A stretch of 64,000 bases of DNA from Eopsaltria australis (GCA_034509425.1 JAVTVJ010000117.1:248001-312000); one strand, 5' to 3'; counted from the first letter of the stretch, positions 24,830-37,684 are shown. Made by a program: numbers and translations. The notes: a model not told the origin generated them from the letters alone.

Positions 24830-24925
24830 ATAGACCTAGTGTGCCATGTCCAGTGCTGGTGGCTGAACCAGACAATCTCTAAAGGTCTCTTCTAACTTCA
24901 GCTATTCTGAGAATCCATGGTTCTT
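24830..24925 (+). mobile_element. Possible CR1 3' tail, plus strand
   Basis: AATCTCTAAAGGTCTCTTCT and AACTTCAGCTATTCTGAGAA resemble the last 60 bp of plus-strand CR1 copies (compare 33660-33700). It could be the original 3' end of the plus-strand CR1 at 23100, displaced by later insertions, or a separate copy. Confidence 0.45.
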
Positions 24926-24929
24926 TGAT

Positions 24930-27550
24930 GGGACATTTTACTGTTAATCGGCTCATATAAATATAATTTTGCTTGGAAAACTATCCAAAGGAGTATGAAA
25001 ACTGCATAATGATCAGTTCCAACATAACAAGAACACGATTAAGAGATATGATTGGTGATATGCTAGAGTTCTTTTGCTAAAATGCCAATGAAACTTCTGA
25101 GAAATGCAATTCAAAGAGATTTTCAAAATATCAGTAAGGGAAAAAGAATAAATAAAAAATCACCAAAAAGAATGAAGTAGGCAAAGAAAACAACAGTGTA
25201 TTTATCTTAGGAAAATCCAAGGTAATTAACTTAAGGAAAATAGTATTTAAGAAAAGAGAGCAAACACAATCAAATAATAATACTTAAAATTTGGCATTGA
25301 TAATAGATAAAAAATAAGTAAATAAAATTAACGTGGGAAACTGCAACTAGAGAGCAGGGAATGATGTGATTTTCTGCTGCCTACTCTGAGATCTTGCATC
25401 ACAAAAGGAAGACACCTGGTGAGATAACATCTGGTATATTCATAGATACACAGATTTTAAGGTCATTTTTATCGTTTAGTATGATCTCACTCAGCAAGAA
25501 ACTTTTGAGTTCAGACATCCAATATCTTGTGGTTTCAGGTTTCCTCTTGAAAACTTCTTGGAAGTTCAAATTTCAATATTGCCCTGAACTTGTTGGGACA
25601 TGAGAAAGTACCTCCAGTTGGAAGACTGATCGCAAGTTGTGATTTTGCTCTTAGGGGCTGGAAAGAAGGGGTGACAAAAGGATGTGTGTCAGAAAAGAAG
25701 CAGAGGATGAAAGAAACAGAGTCCAGAAATGAGAAGGTGAAGGTCCTGGTTGGAGTAAATATCTTGCAAGTGGAAAGAGGTCTGGGAGGTGGATGAGATG
25801 CATGGAGATGAGTCTCTAAGGACACCCAGGAACCTCAGCCAGTGGCATCTGTGGCTGGTGACTGCAGGCAGCAGCACAGCCAGGATCAACATGACCTTGT
25901 CCCTGAGCATGATGGATCAGCAGTGACCTCCCTGCAGGGAAGGAGAGTCAATGTCTGGTGAGCACAGAGCCACAGGACAGGGAGTGAGCTGAAAAATCAG
26001 ACAGGGAAAACTCTCAACTCCTTCCTTCTTAAATAAACCCCAGATACAACATAGGCTGTTATTTACTCTTTTTTTATGCAGAAAGAGAAAAGAAGAAACT
26101 GGGCCCCCATATATTCTGAAGGGCTTGCAGGACAGTTATAAACCAAAATGAAGTTTTTTGTCCAAAGCAGGAAAATCTCATAGTGCTTCTCAGTTTAACA
26201 TGTGGAAAACATAGCCCAAGTTTCAAATTATTATTATTACTATTATTATTACTATTATTAATACAACCATCATAATCATATAATGATAAACAAGTCAAAC
26301 GTTTGAAGGAAATTCTCTGACTTATGGGACACAGGATCTCTTTAATGTTAAGGAAAACGAAAACCAAAAACCAATCTAACAAAAAAAAGAAACCAAAACT
26401 CACTAACTAATATAATATATTTTCATTTGTATAAAATGTATTTTCCCTTGACTTTCATCAGTTACCAATGGAAACCCAAACCATTCCTGCAGTTATTGCT
26501 TTAAACCAAAACTGTAAGAAATATGAGCTTACCAATAAAATGTAAAACCTCTGCAAGATCAATAAGTGAAGAGATGCAGAGAATCCAGGTATCAACAAGG
26601 ACCATTGACTTTGACTCCTGGGTACAAAAATAATAGATATTTTCTGTTCCAGAAATGAGAGTACATCATCAAATATATAGAAAGATGTCTAACATTCTAC
26701 TAAAGGATATAAAGTTCAAATAATAAGAAATACATTAAAGTTTTTACCTACTGATCACATATATTGCAAATATACTCTTTTACCTCACATATTCATAATA
26801 CAGAATTCTTGGTATTTACATTTGTATGCCTTAAATCTGTGAAGTGTTCCAATTGTTACTCCCCAAATGTTGTGGTTTTGTCCTCTGTTTATAAATGCAG
26901 GTTTGGAAAGAAAGATTATTTATCTGTACTGGGACACATCTTCCTCATGTTTGGACAGCACAGACATTTGGGTAGTCTGGATTCCAGAGTAGAACTCCAG
27001 AAACAATAACCTTGCAGTTAATTTATTTATACTAAACGTCTCCTTTAGTAATGGATCACAAACTATTTATTTATAGATATTAAAATAAAAGGAAACTAGA
27101 AAAATCGTGTTTATATGAAACACTTTCCTTGGGAATAAATCCACATTGGTTTTATATTGTAGTGGGATAAGATTCATAAGGAAATGACACAAAATGGATC
27201 ATTTTGGTGCAGAGCACAAAGAGTGACTTCAGTGTGCACCAGGGGCTCACAGAGCTCCAATTAACTGAGGACAACCTGGAGGTAAAACCCTGTATCAATG
27301 TACACGACTGTGCAATGCACATCAGTCATCAGTGCACTCAAACCTCTCCTGGCACCAGTCCTTCTGACCTCTCTGTCCTCCTTTCTGAACTGTTACAGTG
27401 CCTGATTACTCTAATTGCTTGGAAACCACACATTATAATTTCTAGGGTTTTTTTCATCTCAGGGATGCACAAACTTAAACTGGTCTCACTGTTCACTGAA
27501 ACCTGTTACGAATTTTTCCCTGCACTTGCCTCATTAACAATACATTGCCA
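24930..27550. other. No gene seen; AT-rich, GC-richer patch 25790-25990
   Basis: Contains the ATT microsatellite listed separately. The 25590-25990 segment is relatively GC-rich and open in several frames (25535-25825 minus, 25590-25796 plus) without a recognisable product. The 120-codon plus frame at 27204-27566 also shows no known domain. Confidence 0.5.
26227..26261. repeat. (ATT)n microsatellite
   Basis: ATT units interrupted by ACT at regular places over about 35 bp; on the minus strand this gives the Asn-rich run in a 109-codon chance frame (26074-26403). Confidence 0.85.
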
Positions 27551-27979
27551 AAACCAATTTCTTTAATAAGCTAAATAGACTGAGCTCCTACATTTTTTCA
27601 GCATAAAATAGCATCCATAGAGCGTTTTTACTGCCCTCTTGTCATATTCCCTCTTGCATGAGTATTTCTCTGCATCATTTAAAAGTCTCCACCAGAGAAC
27701 TGCTGGGGATCTTGACAGATCCTGTACAGAGACAAGACAATTTCTTTATTTTTGTTTGACATTCCTGCTTTTTATACTTCTGAAGACAATATTAGTCCTT
27801 TCTGTTACAGCGCTTCACTGCCAGCATGTTGAGATTACATTTTCTTGTTGAACAAAAGGGGTTTTTTTTACAACTTGCCACTTTCCAGTCTAAGATCCCT
27901 TATCAAGTAAATTCAGCATGAATTTCCTGCTCTTGCACATGTTATTGAGCAGCTGATCACTGGGAAACAATTGTAAGGT

Positions 27980-28260
27980 ACTTCACAATAGCCTATTGAA
28001 GAAGGATGTCTCCATTATTTATCTCACCTTTTTATCATACCTCCAAGATTTATTTGCAAAAAATCTGATATAATTACAAAAAACTTGACAACAAGCATTA
28101 TATATAATATAAATTGGTCAGTTCATGGATGACTTCCCTTTAACAGCTGCTGAAAGTGACATTAATCCATTTGATGTTTTATTTGCTCCATAAAAAGTAA
28201 AACATCATGTAGCACTTTCTCAAATGCCCTGCAGAAATTCCAGTGTGCTACATCAATATG
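27980..28260 (-). mobile_element. Possible ancient CR1/L3-type LINE fragment
   Basis: CACTTTCTCAAATGCCCTGC then AGAAATTCCAGTGTGCTACA at 28213-28252 matches, allowing for high divergence, the complement of the RT segment of old reptile-bird CR1/L3-like LINEs, which from memory reads ...GTCAAAGGCTTTCTGAAAGTCCAAGT... in this orientation. Flanking sequence to about 27980 is compatible but too decayed to be sure. It is much older than the other CR1 pieces in the window. Confidence 0.35.
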
Positions 28261-28919
28261 TTTGTCTTGATCAGATGGATGAATTATAGCAGCATAGAAT
28301 GGGAAAAGACATTCCATGTCATTGAATTGCAGTTTTGTTTTGTCACAAACAATGATGTTATGTAATACATTCTATAGACTGTTCTATAAATAAAGGATAT
28401 CTGTCTGACCGCTACAATTATGCTGGTGTATCAAAACCTCATTACTGTTAACATTAAAAACTTTCTTCTAAATTCTAGCTTAATTAATTATATTCATACT
28501 TCCTTGTTGCACATTTGCCCTTTTCCTAAAAGAGTTTTCTGCCATCTTGATATTCAGCCCCAGATATTTCTAGACAGAATATTTCCTTTTTTCCCTTTCT
28601 CTCTTTTTTCCCCCCCAGGTAAATGAAAGTCAAATGTTTTACTCTTGGGGTTGTAAAAGCAACTAATTTTTCTTGTATTTTCATAGAAATTATTTTCAGC
28701 AGTCATACTATGATGACAAAAATGACACGCTTATTTGATGAGCCACATGGATAGACATCAATGTGATGCTTTGTGTTTTGGAAAACCATTATCATTACAG
28801 TTCTCTCTGAGACTGAAATTAATCCAAGCACTCTTCAATTTTTGTAAAATTTATCTGTCCTGCTTAATTCTACACTTGAGGCTGGTGGTCTTTTCATTCA
28901 TGAAGTCTCACAACTCCAG

Positions 28920-28920
28920 T

Positions 28921-28951
<31 letters not shown>

Positions 28952-28954
28952 TTT
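28920..28954. repeat. (TTTA)n microsatellite
   Basis: Nearly nine perfect TTTA units over 35 bp. It is long and pure enough to be polymorphic. Confidence 0.95.
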
Positions 28955-28959
28955 GATAC

Positions 28960-30370
28960 TGCTTCTTGTTCAGGAGGCTTCTCAAAATTGATCTTATAAG
29001 AGAGGAACTTCAGGCAATAAAAATTTTGCATTTCAGCAAATGCTGCATTTCCCCACCTTTATCAGCAATGCTATGCTTTCCATTTTATTCACAGCATTAC
29101 ACAAAGCAAAATATATATTGAATATTTTTCCTTGCTGTGCGTCCTCACCTCTTACATTTCCATTCAAATGTAGCAGGGGATGCACACATTACTTAGGAGA
29201 TCACCTCCATTGCAATATACCTACTTACTGTCCCATGACCCATGATTTTTACTGGGCCATTTAAACTTCAGTGATCGTTTTGCTTTCTTTATCAGCTGCC
29301 TGAGTTGAATATTCCATTTGAATTCATTATATTACAATGGTTCTTTTTCCATATCATATTGCATATTAAACTGGAATAGTCATTTTCACCTCCTCTTTTA
29401 ATCAAGATATTTTTTGTGTGTGTAATGAAACATTCTCTGTGTTTGTGAAATCATGGTTTCTGGTGCATTCAATAAAATGTCCTCTGAGTGTTCATAATGT
29501 CCATTAACACTTCTTTCTTTAAATTTATCACTTCATATAAAACATCATTAAGAATTGGGATTAAATTTATTCCTTATTATAAAAAACCATTAGTGTTAGG
29601 ATGTTAATATAATCTCTTTAATTCCGAGAAAGATTCAAAGGTGCCAGTTGTAAGTGATTACAATTGATGAGAAAATTCTAAGAGTCCTGTAAGCATTGTG
29701 ATTTCCACAAGTCCAGGTGATTTTTGTAGATGTGGACACACTTTTTCCCCCACCAATGTAGCCATAGCTGCTATAGTGACTTATCCCACTGCTCCCCAGC
29801 AACTGGACCCTGTGTGGTTCCTCTTGTTATTTCAGAGTCAGCTCTCTAATTTGCCAGTGTTCCTATTGCTTTCTACTGCTCCTTACAAGCAGCCTCACAG
29901 ATCAGTTGCTAAGTCCTGCAACTATTTATTTTAAACCTGCTGCTTTCTTGAGTGTGCAATTTTTTCTGGATTGTAAAATTGCCCATGACAAGATCCACGT
30001 TTTGGAAAAGGGCCATATCTCTGCAAGAGAAGGGCTTTCTAATGGTAAGGCAGGATGTCACTGAGAATGCAAGAAGTGCACAATCAGAGAAGAGTAGGAG
30101 ATTGTCAACAAAGTAAGAGGGAACATAAAGGAAACTGCCTTTTCTGCAGGAACTGCCAGGTTTGTACTTTTGAGGAAAAAAACAAAACATGGGGTGCTAA
30201 AACATTTCTATGTGATTCAAAATTATAAGCTGACTGTACATAATGATATGCCCAGAAGGCATATTATTTCCTTACCAAGGTGTTAGAAGGAAAAACCTTT
30301 CTTGTTAACTGAAAATGCTTAAGAAAATGAATGGTGAAAAAGAAATTCCTATTCTTTACAGTGAAGAAAT
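28960..30370. other. No gene seen; AT-rich unique sequence
   Basis: The longest frame is 93 codons (29909-30190 minus). The strand bias toward T on plus (29000-29600) may be a continuation of an old minus-strand LINE like that at 27980, but no segment could be matched. Confidence 0.45.
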
Positions 30371-30374
30371 TGTA

Positions 30375-31150
30375 CAGTACCACTAATGTTGGAGAGGACC
30401 TCTGGAAGTCAACTGGTCCAGCCTCCCTTTTCAAGCAGAAACACCTACAGAGAATTGCTCAGATCTGCATTCAGACAACCTTTTAGTACTTCCAAGGATG
30501 GAGATTCCACAACTTTCCTGTCCACTGGACAATCTGAGCCAGTGGCAATCACCCTCACAGGAAAAAATGTATCCTCATGTTCAGAGGGAATGTCCTGTGA
30601 TTGTGCCCATCCTGTCACTGGGTATAACTCTAAAGAGCCTGGCTCTGTCCTCTTTGCATGCTCTCTTCAGATATTTATACATATGAATAAGAATCTCCTG
30701 ATCCTTCTCTTCTCCAGGCTGAACAACCCCAGTTCTCTCAGTCTTTCCTCCTAGGAGAGATCTCCTGTCCATTTATCCTTGTTGCACATCCACTGGATTT
30801 CCTCCCATGTTTCCATGTCTCTCTTGTTCACATCTGGACTCAGTTTTCCTGGTGGCTCTTACCAATGCTTTCACTTGCAAGCAACACTATTCCTGATGCA
30901 GCCCAGGAAACTTGGGCATTTTTATTGCAAGGGCACATTGCTGGATCCCTTGCTATCCACCAGGACTTCAGGACCTTTTCTGCAAAGCTGCTTTGCAGCT
31001 ACTCAGCTCTCAGCAGGTGCTGCTGCAGGGGGTTGCTCTCCTCCAGGAGCAGGACTTTGCTTTAATTTTGTTGAACTTTTTGATGCTCCCATCCGCCCAA
31101 TTTTCCATCTTGTTGAGGTACTTGTGAATGTGGGAATTAATTGGTCTGGA
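30375..31150 (-). mobile_element. CR1 LINE, 3' part of about 0.8 kb, minus strand
   Basis: This is the longest continuous CR1 3' region in the window. Plus-strand words GAGGACCTCTGGAAGTCAAC, GGAGATTCCACAACTTTCCT, TCCTCATGTTCAGAGGGAAT and TTCTCTTCTCCAGGCTGAAC (30393-30722) are the complement of the 3' untranslated part and ORF2 C-terminus. The segment to about 31150 (AGGACTTCAGGACCTTTTCT, GGGGTTGCTCTCCTCCAGGA) is the complement of the RT connection region. It is 5'-truncated. The 122-codon (30386-30754) and 161-codon (30779-31264) plus frames across it are antisense and not genes. Confidence 0.85.
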
Positions 31151-31159
31151 TTGGGAGGG

Positions 31160-33430
31160 GAGGAATTTCAGTCTCTAGACCTTAAGACCATGTTATTCCC
31201 ATATATGTTTCATGTCTGGCAATTTCCTTTACCCCACGATTTCATATTCATACACCAAGATTAAAATGTTCTCATAAAAGGCTTCTCTTTGACAAGATCT
31301 GTTTTCTGGTATTTAACAGCTCATTTTATGCCTTCCAGACATTCTGTATTCTTTTCTTTTCAGGTAATGAGTACATCCCTTCTTACTGCCTAGGTACAGA
31401 ATGAAAGGCATCTATGATCTGAGTTACAGTAAGCCAACAAAGGCAAAGAATATACATTACTGCTGCAGTCTGTAGAGAAATTTCTAGATTCAAGGTCATA
31501 AGTAAAAAAAAAATTAACTCCTCAAAGGGGCACTGAGACACTGTGGGGAGAGCTTGAAGGAATATCATCATAATTCCTCCATCTGGCCACAAACACTCTG
31601 TCATTTGCTCTCCTAATAAGGAACACAGTGATTAAATATGGCTAAGCACTCAGGCTGGTTGTGATTTTTTTAATTAAAAGAAAAGAAAATTGTTTTGATT
31701 TTTAATCATGGGGAAAAAAATGTATTGTCAACCCTTGTGCACAGACAAAACTCAATTCAAATTTGGACTAAGCCTCTGAAGCAGAGAACAAAACCCAGCA
31801 TGGCCTTGTTTAGGCTTTTGTTCTAAAATACAGAAACACCTGTAATCAACTGCATTTGCTAATGGATGACATTTCATGTAGCAATGCTTTGGGCTTATTT
31901 CTGCTGCTTTTGAAAGTACCCATGCACTTATATGGGTAGTCTTGTAAATATAGTACAGGCTGTATGGAACAGACCTGCCTGAGCCTGATCCTGGGGAGAA
32001 GGAAAAGTATCAGATGTTGAGGAGTGTCTGAGGGCTTTGTTAGTCTCCATATTGCAAAAATTCCCTTTCACTGCAACAAATCACTCTTTATTTTCCATTT
32101 TTCTTCTCTTCTTATATACACTATTTTTAGAGAGAAGGATACTGTGCTAAAATGGATTTTTGGGGTGAACCCTACATTCTTCTTTACAGAAATATTTTGA
32201 AGCAAAAGCAGTAACAGCAATACAGAAAGTCAGTCAGTCATGCACATAACTGAAGAGCAGAATTTGTTGACAGCTATGTCAGAGCATCATGCCTGCTGAA
32301 AATGGTCTGGTTTGGTGCCAAAACCCATTAAAATCACAGAACATCCTCTGTTGATTTCAACCAGATATTTTGTTTTAAGTAAAATTGCATCCTGTGAAAC
32401 ATAATCCCTCTTTGTTACCTTATGAAATACTTGGTTATTAACCACCAAGAATGCAATTAACTGATTCCAGCTCCAGCAATTCCTTTTGCCCCTGTGATTT
32501 TATGCCAAACCTATCACAGGTGAGTGGTACTGAGTTCTTAACATCTCAAAAATGTCCAAAGGTCCACATGAAATAAGATTGTGGATCAGCTCCACTACCT
32601 AGGTTTCATTTATGGTAATGATTTTTTTTTCCAAGCATGAAGTCTGAGTGTGGTGCAGGTAGGAATCTATTTTCCCTTATGTACACCAGAATCTTTCACC
32701 ATACTGTCATGGAAACATGCAAGTAAGAAAATAATCAGTGCCTAATTTGAGACAGTGCTAAACACTATATTTTTTAATTAAACAGTAAAAATAATGTGGA
32801 GAGAGAGAGAGAGACAAGAAGAGAGAAGGTTGTCAATACAAAAATATGTCCTGTTATCCTGTGGCAGTACTCTGAGATGTTTTTCACATTGGTTGCTCTA
32901 CCCAGTTAATCCTGTTAACTGTAAATGATGAGTCAAGTTGACAGCTCAGTCCCTATTTATGCTTGTATTTTCTTTATGCTCAAAGTTTAAATAAATGTAA
33001 TTTGATGGGGATGAATAAACCCTTCAGGCTTTTTACTGAAACAGCTCAGGAAGAGGCTATTTTAAATGAAAATACAAGAATGCAAACCAGGATTTCCTGT
33101 GAGTAAAATAGCAGAGCAATTCCAAAATCCTTGCTTGTGAAGTAAGGAGTGAAAATGGAAAAGAACCTTAATAGTGAATGAATCTACTCAGCTTGGTTAG
33201 TATCACAAACTGCATGAGCAGAAAAATAGCTCAGATATATTAAAACTTGTGTCTTTAATAAGGTATAGTATTTGCTAGAGAAGATGAGGAAATGGAACAT
33301 ATCCTTAACATACAGCCTGAATATGAGGTATCAGTGAATTTACCTTCCACTATTGCAAGATCTAAACAGCTCTGCTCATTAGTGAAATATGTCTTAACTC
33401 ATCAGTTTATGGTCAGATAAAATACTAATG
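31160..33430. other. No gene seen; AT-rich unique sequence
   Basis: Frames stay at or below 73 codons, the lowest openness in the window. A (GA)n microsatellite at 32799 is listed separately. Confidence 0.5.
32799..32815. repeat. (GA)n microsatellite
   Basis: About eight GA units, followed by a purine-rich tail AAGAAGAGAGAAGG. Confidence 0.85.
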
Positions 33431-33434
33431 AAAG

Positions 33435-33486
33435 CTTCCCTCCTCCCCTCTCCCCTGCCCTCCTCTCCCCTCCTCTCTTTTTTTCT
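33435..33486. repeat. 52-bp pyrimidine tract
   Basis: Only C and T except for one G at 33457, with CTCCCCT units. Such tracts can adopt triplex structures in vitro. It directly precedes a CR1 fragment. Confidence 0.85.
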
Positions 33487-33489
33487 GAT

Positions 33490-33705
33490 TCTGTGATGCT
33501 GCTTGAGGCTGGTGAGGCCCTGGCACAGGTTGCCCAGAGAAGCTGTGAATGCCCCATCCCTGGAAGTGTTCAAGGCCAGGCTGGACTGGAGCTCTGAGCA
33601 GCCTGGCATAGTGGATTGTGTCCCTGACCATGGCAGAGGCTTCAGAGTGAAATAGTCTTTAGGTTCCTTCCAATCTTAACATTCTGTGATTCTCTGATTT
33701 GATTT
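33490..33705 (+). mobile_element. CR1 LINE 3' end, plus strand
   Basis: Contains GAGGCCCTGGCACAGGTTGC and CCCATCCCTGGAAGTGTTCA, the ORF2 C-terminus (Trp-x-Arg-Leu-Pro region through Pro-Ser-Leu-Glu-Val). The 3' untranslated part follows and ends AACATTCTGTGATTCTCTGA, keeping two degraded copies of the CR1 terminal octamer. About 215 bp survive, a typical 5'-truncated insertion. Confidence 0.9.
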
Positions 33706-34405
33706 ATTGCTCAGGACTGCAGAGATATCCATACAGACCACAGAGGTTTCTGTTAGCACAGAGTGATGTAATTCTTGTCAGACTGACATCCATTCTCACT
33801 TGCTTCCCCCTTCCTCTCAGCTGAAAACTAGATTTCAGCAGCAAGCAGAAAACTAAGAGGAAAAGAAATAAAGAAAGAAATATAAAGCTTTCACAGAATC
33901 ATTTTGTGCAGATGTTAGCATCTTAGGGGTATCCATAGAGGTTCACACATTCACAAAACCTCCAGCTGAAAGATAGATGACACCCAGACTAATAAGCACT
34001 GGTCTCTGAACAGGCATTCATTGATTTTAATCTTGTTAAATCATGTTCTAGTTTCTCAGAGACATAAAGAAGGAAAGAAATACAAAACACAACTCAGTAA
34101 TAACCAAATTACCCAGGAGATGAAATCAACAATTTTACTGACTTCTCAGGCTAGAGAACAGGAGTTTAAAAGAATTTAAAGGATAAGTAATGAAAGCTGG
34201 TGTGTTTTACAACATGGCAACAAAACAAAATAAGTAGCTGCAGAGAAAGCAGATTTTTAAAGGCAAAATGTGAAGAATACCCTGAAACAAGAGTAAGAAA
34301 AGATATTCCAGTGAGATCCAAACTCTCATGATATTTACATGTTCATTAAAAAAAAAAATAATGCTGTATTTCTTTTTGAAACAGGCTTATGAGCTTCTTT
34401 ATAAG
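33706..34405. other. No gene seen between two CR1 ends
   Basis: AT-rich spacer between a plus-strand and a minus-strand CR1 fragment, with short A-rich stretches but no open frame above 60 codons and no recognised repeat. Confidence 0.5.
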
Positions 34406-34407
34406 GC

Positions 34408-34780
34408 TGATTCATAGAATGATGGAATATTTTGGGTTTAAAGGGACCTTTAAAGGCCATCTGATCCAACTCCCCTGCAATGAAGGGAAATCAGGTAACT
34501 CTGAGCCCCAAACAACCTGACCTTGGGTGTTTCCAGGGATGGGGCATCTACCACCTCTCTGTGCAACCTGTTCCAGTATTTTGCCACCTTTATCATAAAA
34601 ATCTTCTTCCTTATATCTAATCTAAATTGATCCTCTCTCTGTTTAAACCCATTACATATTGCAACAAACCCTGCTAAAAATCCTTTCCCCATCTTTTCTT
34701 TGAGCTTCCTCTCAAGCACTGAAAGGCCACAACAAAGTCTACCTTTGCTAAGTCTCCAGTCATAAAGTGGGTTTGACACT
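34408..34780 (-). mobile_element. CR1 LINE 3' end, minus strand
   Basis: The plus strand starts TTCATAGAATGATGGAATAT, the complement of the CR1 3' terminus. A 109-codon minus frame (34779-34450) still reads through the ORF2 C-terminus: GLSVLERKLKEKMGKGF, then FRLDIRKKIFMIKVAKYWNR, then LHREVVDAPSLE. Keeping this frame open suggests a relatively young copy, but ORF2 is reduced to its last roughly 90 residues, with no catalytic parts. Confidence 0.88.
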
Positions 34781-34789
34781 TTTCAGAGA

Positions 34790-37115
34790 GGATGTGCTAG
34801 ACCAGGAACACAGTTCAGTCCAAAAGCAGAAATCAGTCTTAGGTCTGAGTCCCAGCTGTTGAGACATAACAAACAGTAAATCTTAACCAGGTGCCCAAAT
34901 GCTCCTGGATTGGGTTGGGCTTTTTTTCTCCTTTTACTAAATGGTAGAAGATTGCACAGAAAATGTACTTTCCCTGTGACAAACTTTTACAGAAAGAGGT
35001 AGGGCGTGGGGTAGAGTTCAGAGCTTGGCAGTGTGTGCCAGGTTGCACCCTGTTCCCAGTCTCACCAGTGACTTTAGAAGCAGTTCAGGGAAAACATCTC
35101 TTTCTGTTTTCCCCATCTGCAGAATCACAGCAACATAAACATGCTCAGGGCTTTAAGCCACCTAAAGTGACACTATTCCTATCATGGAGAGATAACAACC
35201 AAAGAACACTGCAATAATTACCACTTACTATCCTCTCCTCAGATGGAGGGAAACTTAATCCGCTAATGCTTGTAAAATGCTTCAAGATTCCACAGGGAAA
35301 TCCAGCATGAGAACGTAGAGCATTAGCCTTTAAGTGACAGCAGAATGCACTCTGGAAGGAAGAATAACAATAAGATCATTGGGTTAAATTCTCCAAACTC
35401 AGAGGAATTTTCCCAAGAGCATGTCTCAGTAGCAGTTCTAATCCTGGTGTTAAGAAGAACTGACTTTAGATGAACACCAGTGCATCAGAAGGTCTCCTCC
35501 TTTTGCACCTGAGCTGGAGGGTTGCTATTGTACTGAACTGACTTGCTAAGAAATTAACTTGGTGTCTCCATTTCTGTGACAGTGACCACTGTCATTTCAG
35601 AGCAGATGGTGGTTAATGCTGCTCTCTCCTTCTGGAACTGCTTATCCAGCTCTTGGATATTGCAGAGGGAATGTCTCCTGCTGCATGTGGGTTTGGCCTT
35701 AAAAATACCAAGGAGCTCACTGAAGATTCCTCACTGTGTCTCTGAATAGTTGGACTGCCAATATTTTTGTGACAGGCCTGCTGACCCTTTACCGCTTTTA
35801 GCCATTTAGCATATACCAAGTTGGGAATGACCATCTGGAAAAACCACCTCCAGACAACGAGCCAAGGCTTTGATCAGCTGATCTGTATGTCCCAGTCTTA
35901 TCTAGAATGACTGTATCAGGTGCATACAATTTTGGATAAAACACTGTAATTTAACCCTTGGGTCTGTCCCAAAGAACACACCTTTCAGTGAGAGGCTTGG
36001 AGCCTTGATTCAGTCAAAACAAACAAAGAGAAAACCCAGTGCTGACAAAAGTTATTCCTTGTGCTGACCATGGATGACTGTGGAATGCAAAAGTGCCTTT
36101 AAAAACATTCCCTATATGGCTGTAAGGTTATAGAATAGAGTTATGGCAAATCTCTTTTCTGGTGACTGATGCACAGTGTTTTCCTCCACAGCCCACTAAA
36201 TCACAAGGTGCTGTTGCAACACAAGCACGGCATTCGTACAGTGCTCTTTGGAATATTTAAACTAGCAAACCCAGAAGTAAAAAGCTACAGTGCCTACCTA
36301 TGAAGTCAAAATTTGGGTGTTCTAGGTAAGCATCACTTCAGTGAGTCCTGTAATTAAAGTGTGAGACCTTTTATTATCAAGGTAAGCAGAGACATTTCCT
36401 TCTGTTTGGCGCTCTCACAAGAGAGTCAACTGCTCAGAGATCTTCTGTGTCTTGTCTGAGAAGGGTAATAAACTGTTTTGAGGGTTTGCAGCTCCCATAT
36501 TATTCCTAATCCTTGTTGTCTGCAATTATTTTTGCTTGTGTTTGCCCAGAAAATAGGAATTATCTGAGTACAGACTTCAGTGACCTAATAGAAATCATCT
36601 GTCAGAGAAAGATGATAATCATCCACTAAAAATAAACATCCAATCCATTTTTTCCCCTCCTTCCATCTATTTTTCCTCTTAAATGAGCAGCTTAGTCACT
36701 CCTAGAGCACTGTAATAGAGGGAACTAAAGAGACAGGAATTACATTTGCATTTACAAGGGTCAGATTTTCACCTGGCTAAGATGTGGCATATGAGAACTT
36801 GCAACTTGTGTAAAGGACATTCAGTTTGATTTGTAAATGTACAAATAGCTGCCATCTTACTGTAGAATTGTCGGGGAAAAGTTCTGTCCTAAAACTTTCT
36901 GTTTCTATTGTCATTGCCAAAAGGGAAATTACTCCTTTCTTTTGCCTCAGGAATTGTCAGGAGGCGAGTAGAATTGTCTAACATCTTCAGACAGGAAAAG
37001 TAATGCTGCCTTCTGCCCACATCTCACTGATATTATACATGTAATATATATGTTAAAATTGCTCTGTCAAATGCTTCCAGTTGGTCAAATGCAAATTTTT
37101 ATTAAGCAAAGGAAG
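34790..37115. other. No gene seen; AT-rich unique sequence
   Basis: Frames up to 84 codons (34963-35217 plus), none recognised. Plus-strand donor-like words GGTAAGC (36325, 36382) lack adjoining open exons. Confidence 0.5.
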
Positions 37116-37124
37116 TTATAATAT

Positions 37125-37300
37125 ATTTGAATAGAATAGAATTAGACTAGTTCTATTGGAAGAGATTTAAATTTTCAGTGGCCAAGGTTTGCCAATCTCC
37201 TTTCTAAGCTCCACCATGTCTATTTTCATAGCCACTGTCAGGTGCTAGGAGTGGCCCACCTCTTTCTCCAGGATTAGGCTTTGACTTTGTGATGTTCCCT
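37125..37300 (-). mobile_element. Possible short CR1-type 3' end, minus strand
   Basis: GAATAGAATAGAATTAGACT followed by AGTTCTATTGGAAGAGATTT resembles, from memory, the complement of a CR1 subfamily terminus with ATAGAATAG-type tail repeats followed by TTGGAAGGGACCT. The rest to about 37300 is too diverged for certainty. Confidence 0.45.
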
Positions 37301-37684
37301 TCCTCTCCTTTGAGTTTGTGTGGAGGAAAGGCAAAGCACAAGTTGTCCCCACAAGTCACAAGTTTGGTTTCAGAAAAACTATCACAAGATCACTACTTGA
37401 TATTTTAACACTGTTTAATCTATATCCTGCTGCATGTTTGTGCTTGCCACATAGCAACAGGGAAATGAGGAAGAGTGCACAGACGTGGCAGGATCCTATA
37501 TAATTTTGTTTTCTTACTAGATATAAGCACTTTCATGAGCCTGTTCTGCAAATGCATTGCTCTAATCTGCAGTAGGAGTCTGTGACACACATCAGATGAT
37601 TTCCAGAGCCTTAAATGGACAAGTCCTTTACACTTTATATCAGAGAGCTGTGAAAGTGGGCTGCTCTGGAAGGGGAGGGGAGCC

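Noticed and set aside
26074..26403. 109-codon minus frame with an Asn-rich run
   Set aside because: The run comes from the ATT microsatellite and the rest is Phe/Leu noise from A/T runs.
27204..27566. 120-codon plus frame
   Set aside because: No recognised domain, no ATG context or splice evidence; kept only as a note in the stretch description.
28735..28956. 73-codon plus frame ending in IYLFIYLFI
   Set aside because: The tail is a translation of the TTTA microsatellite.
30779..31264. 161-codon plus-strand open frame
   Set aside because: It is antisense to the RT and connection region of a minus-strand CR1 and runs past its end into unique DNA; not a gene.
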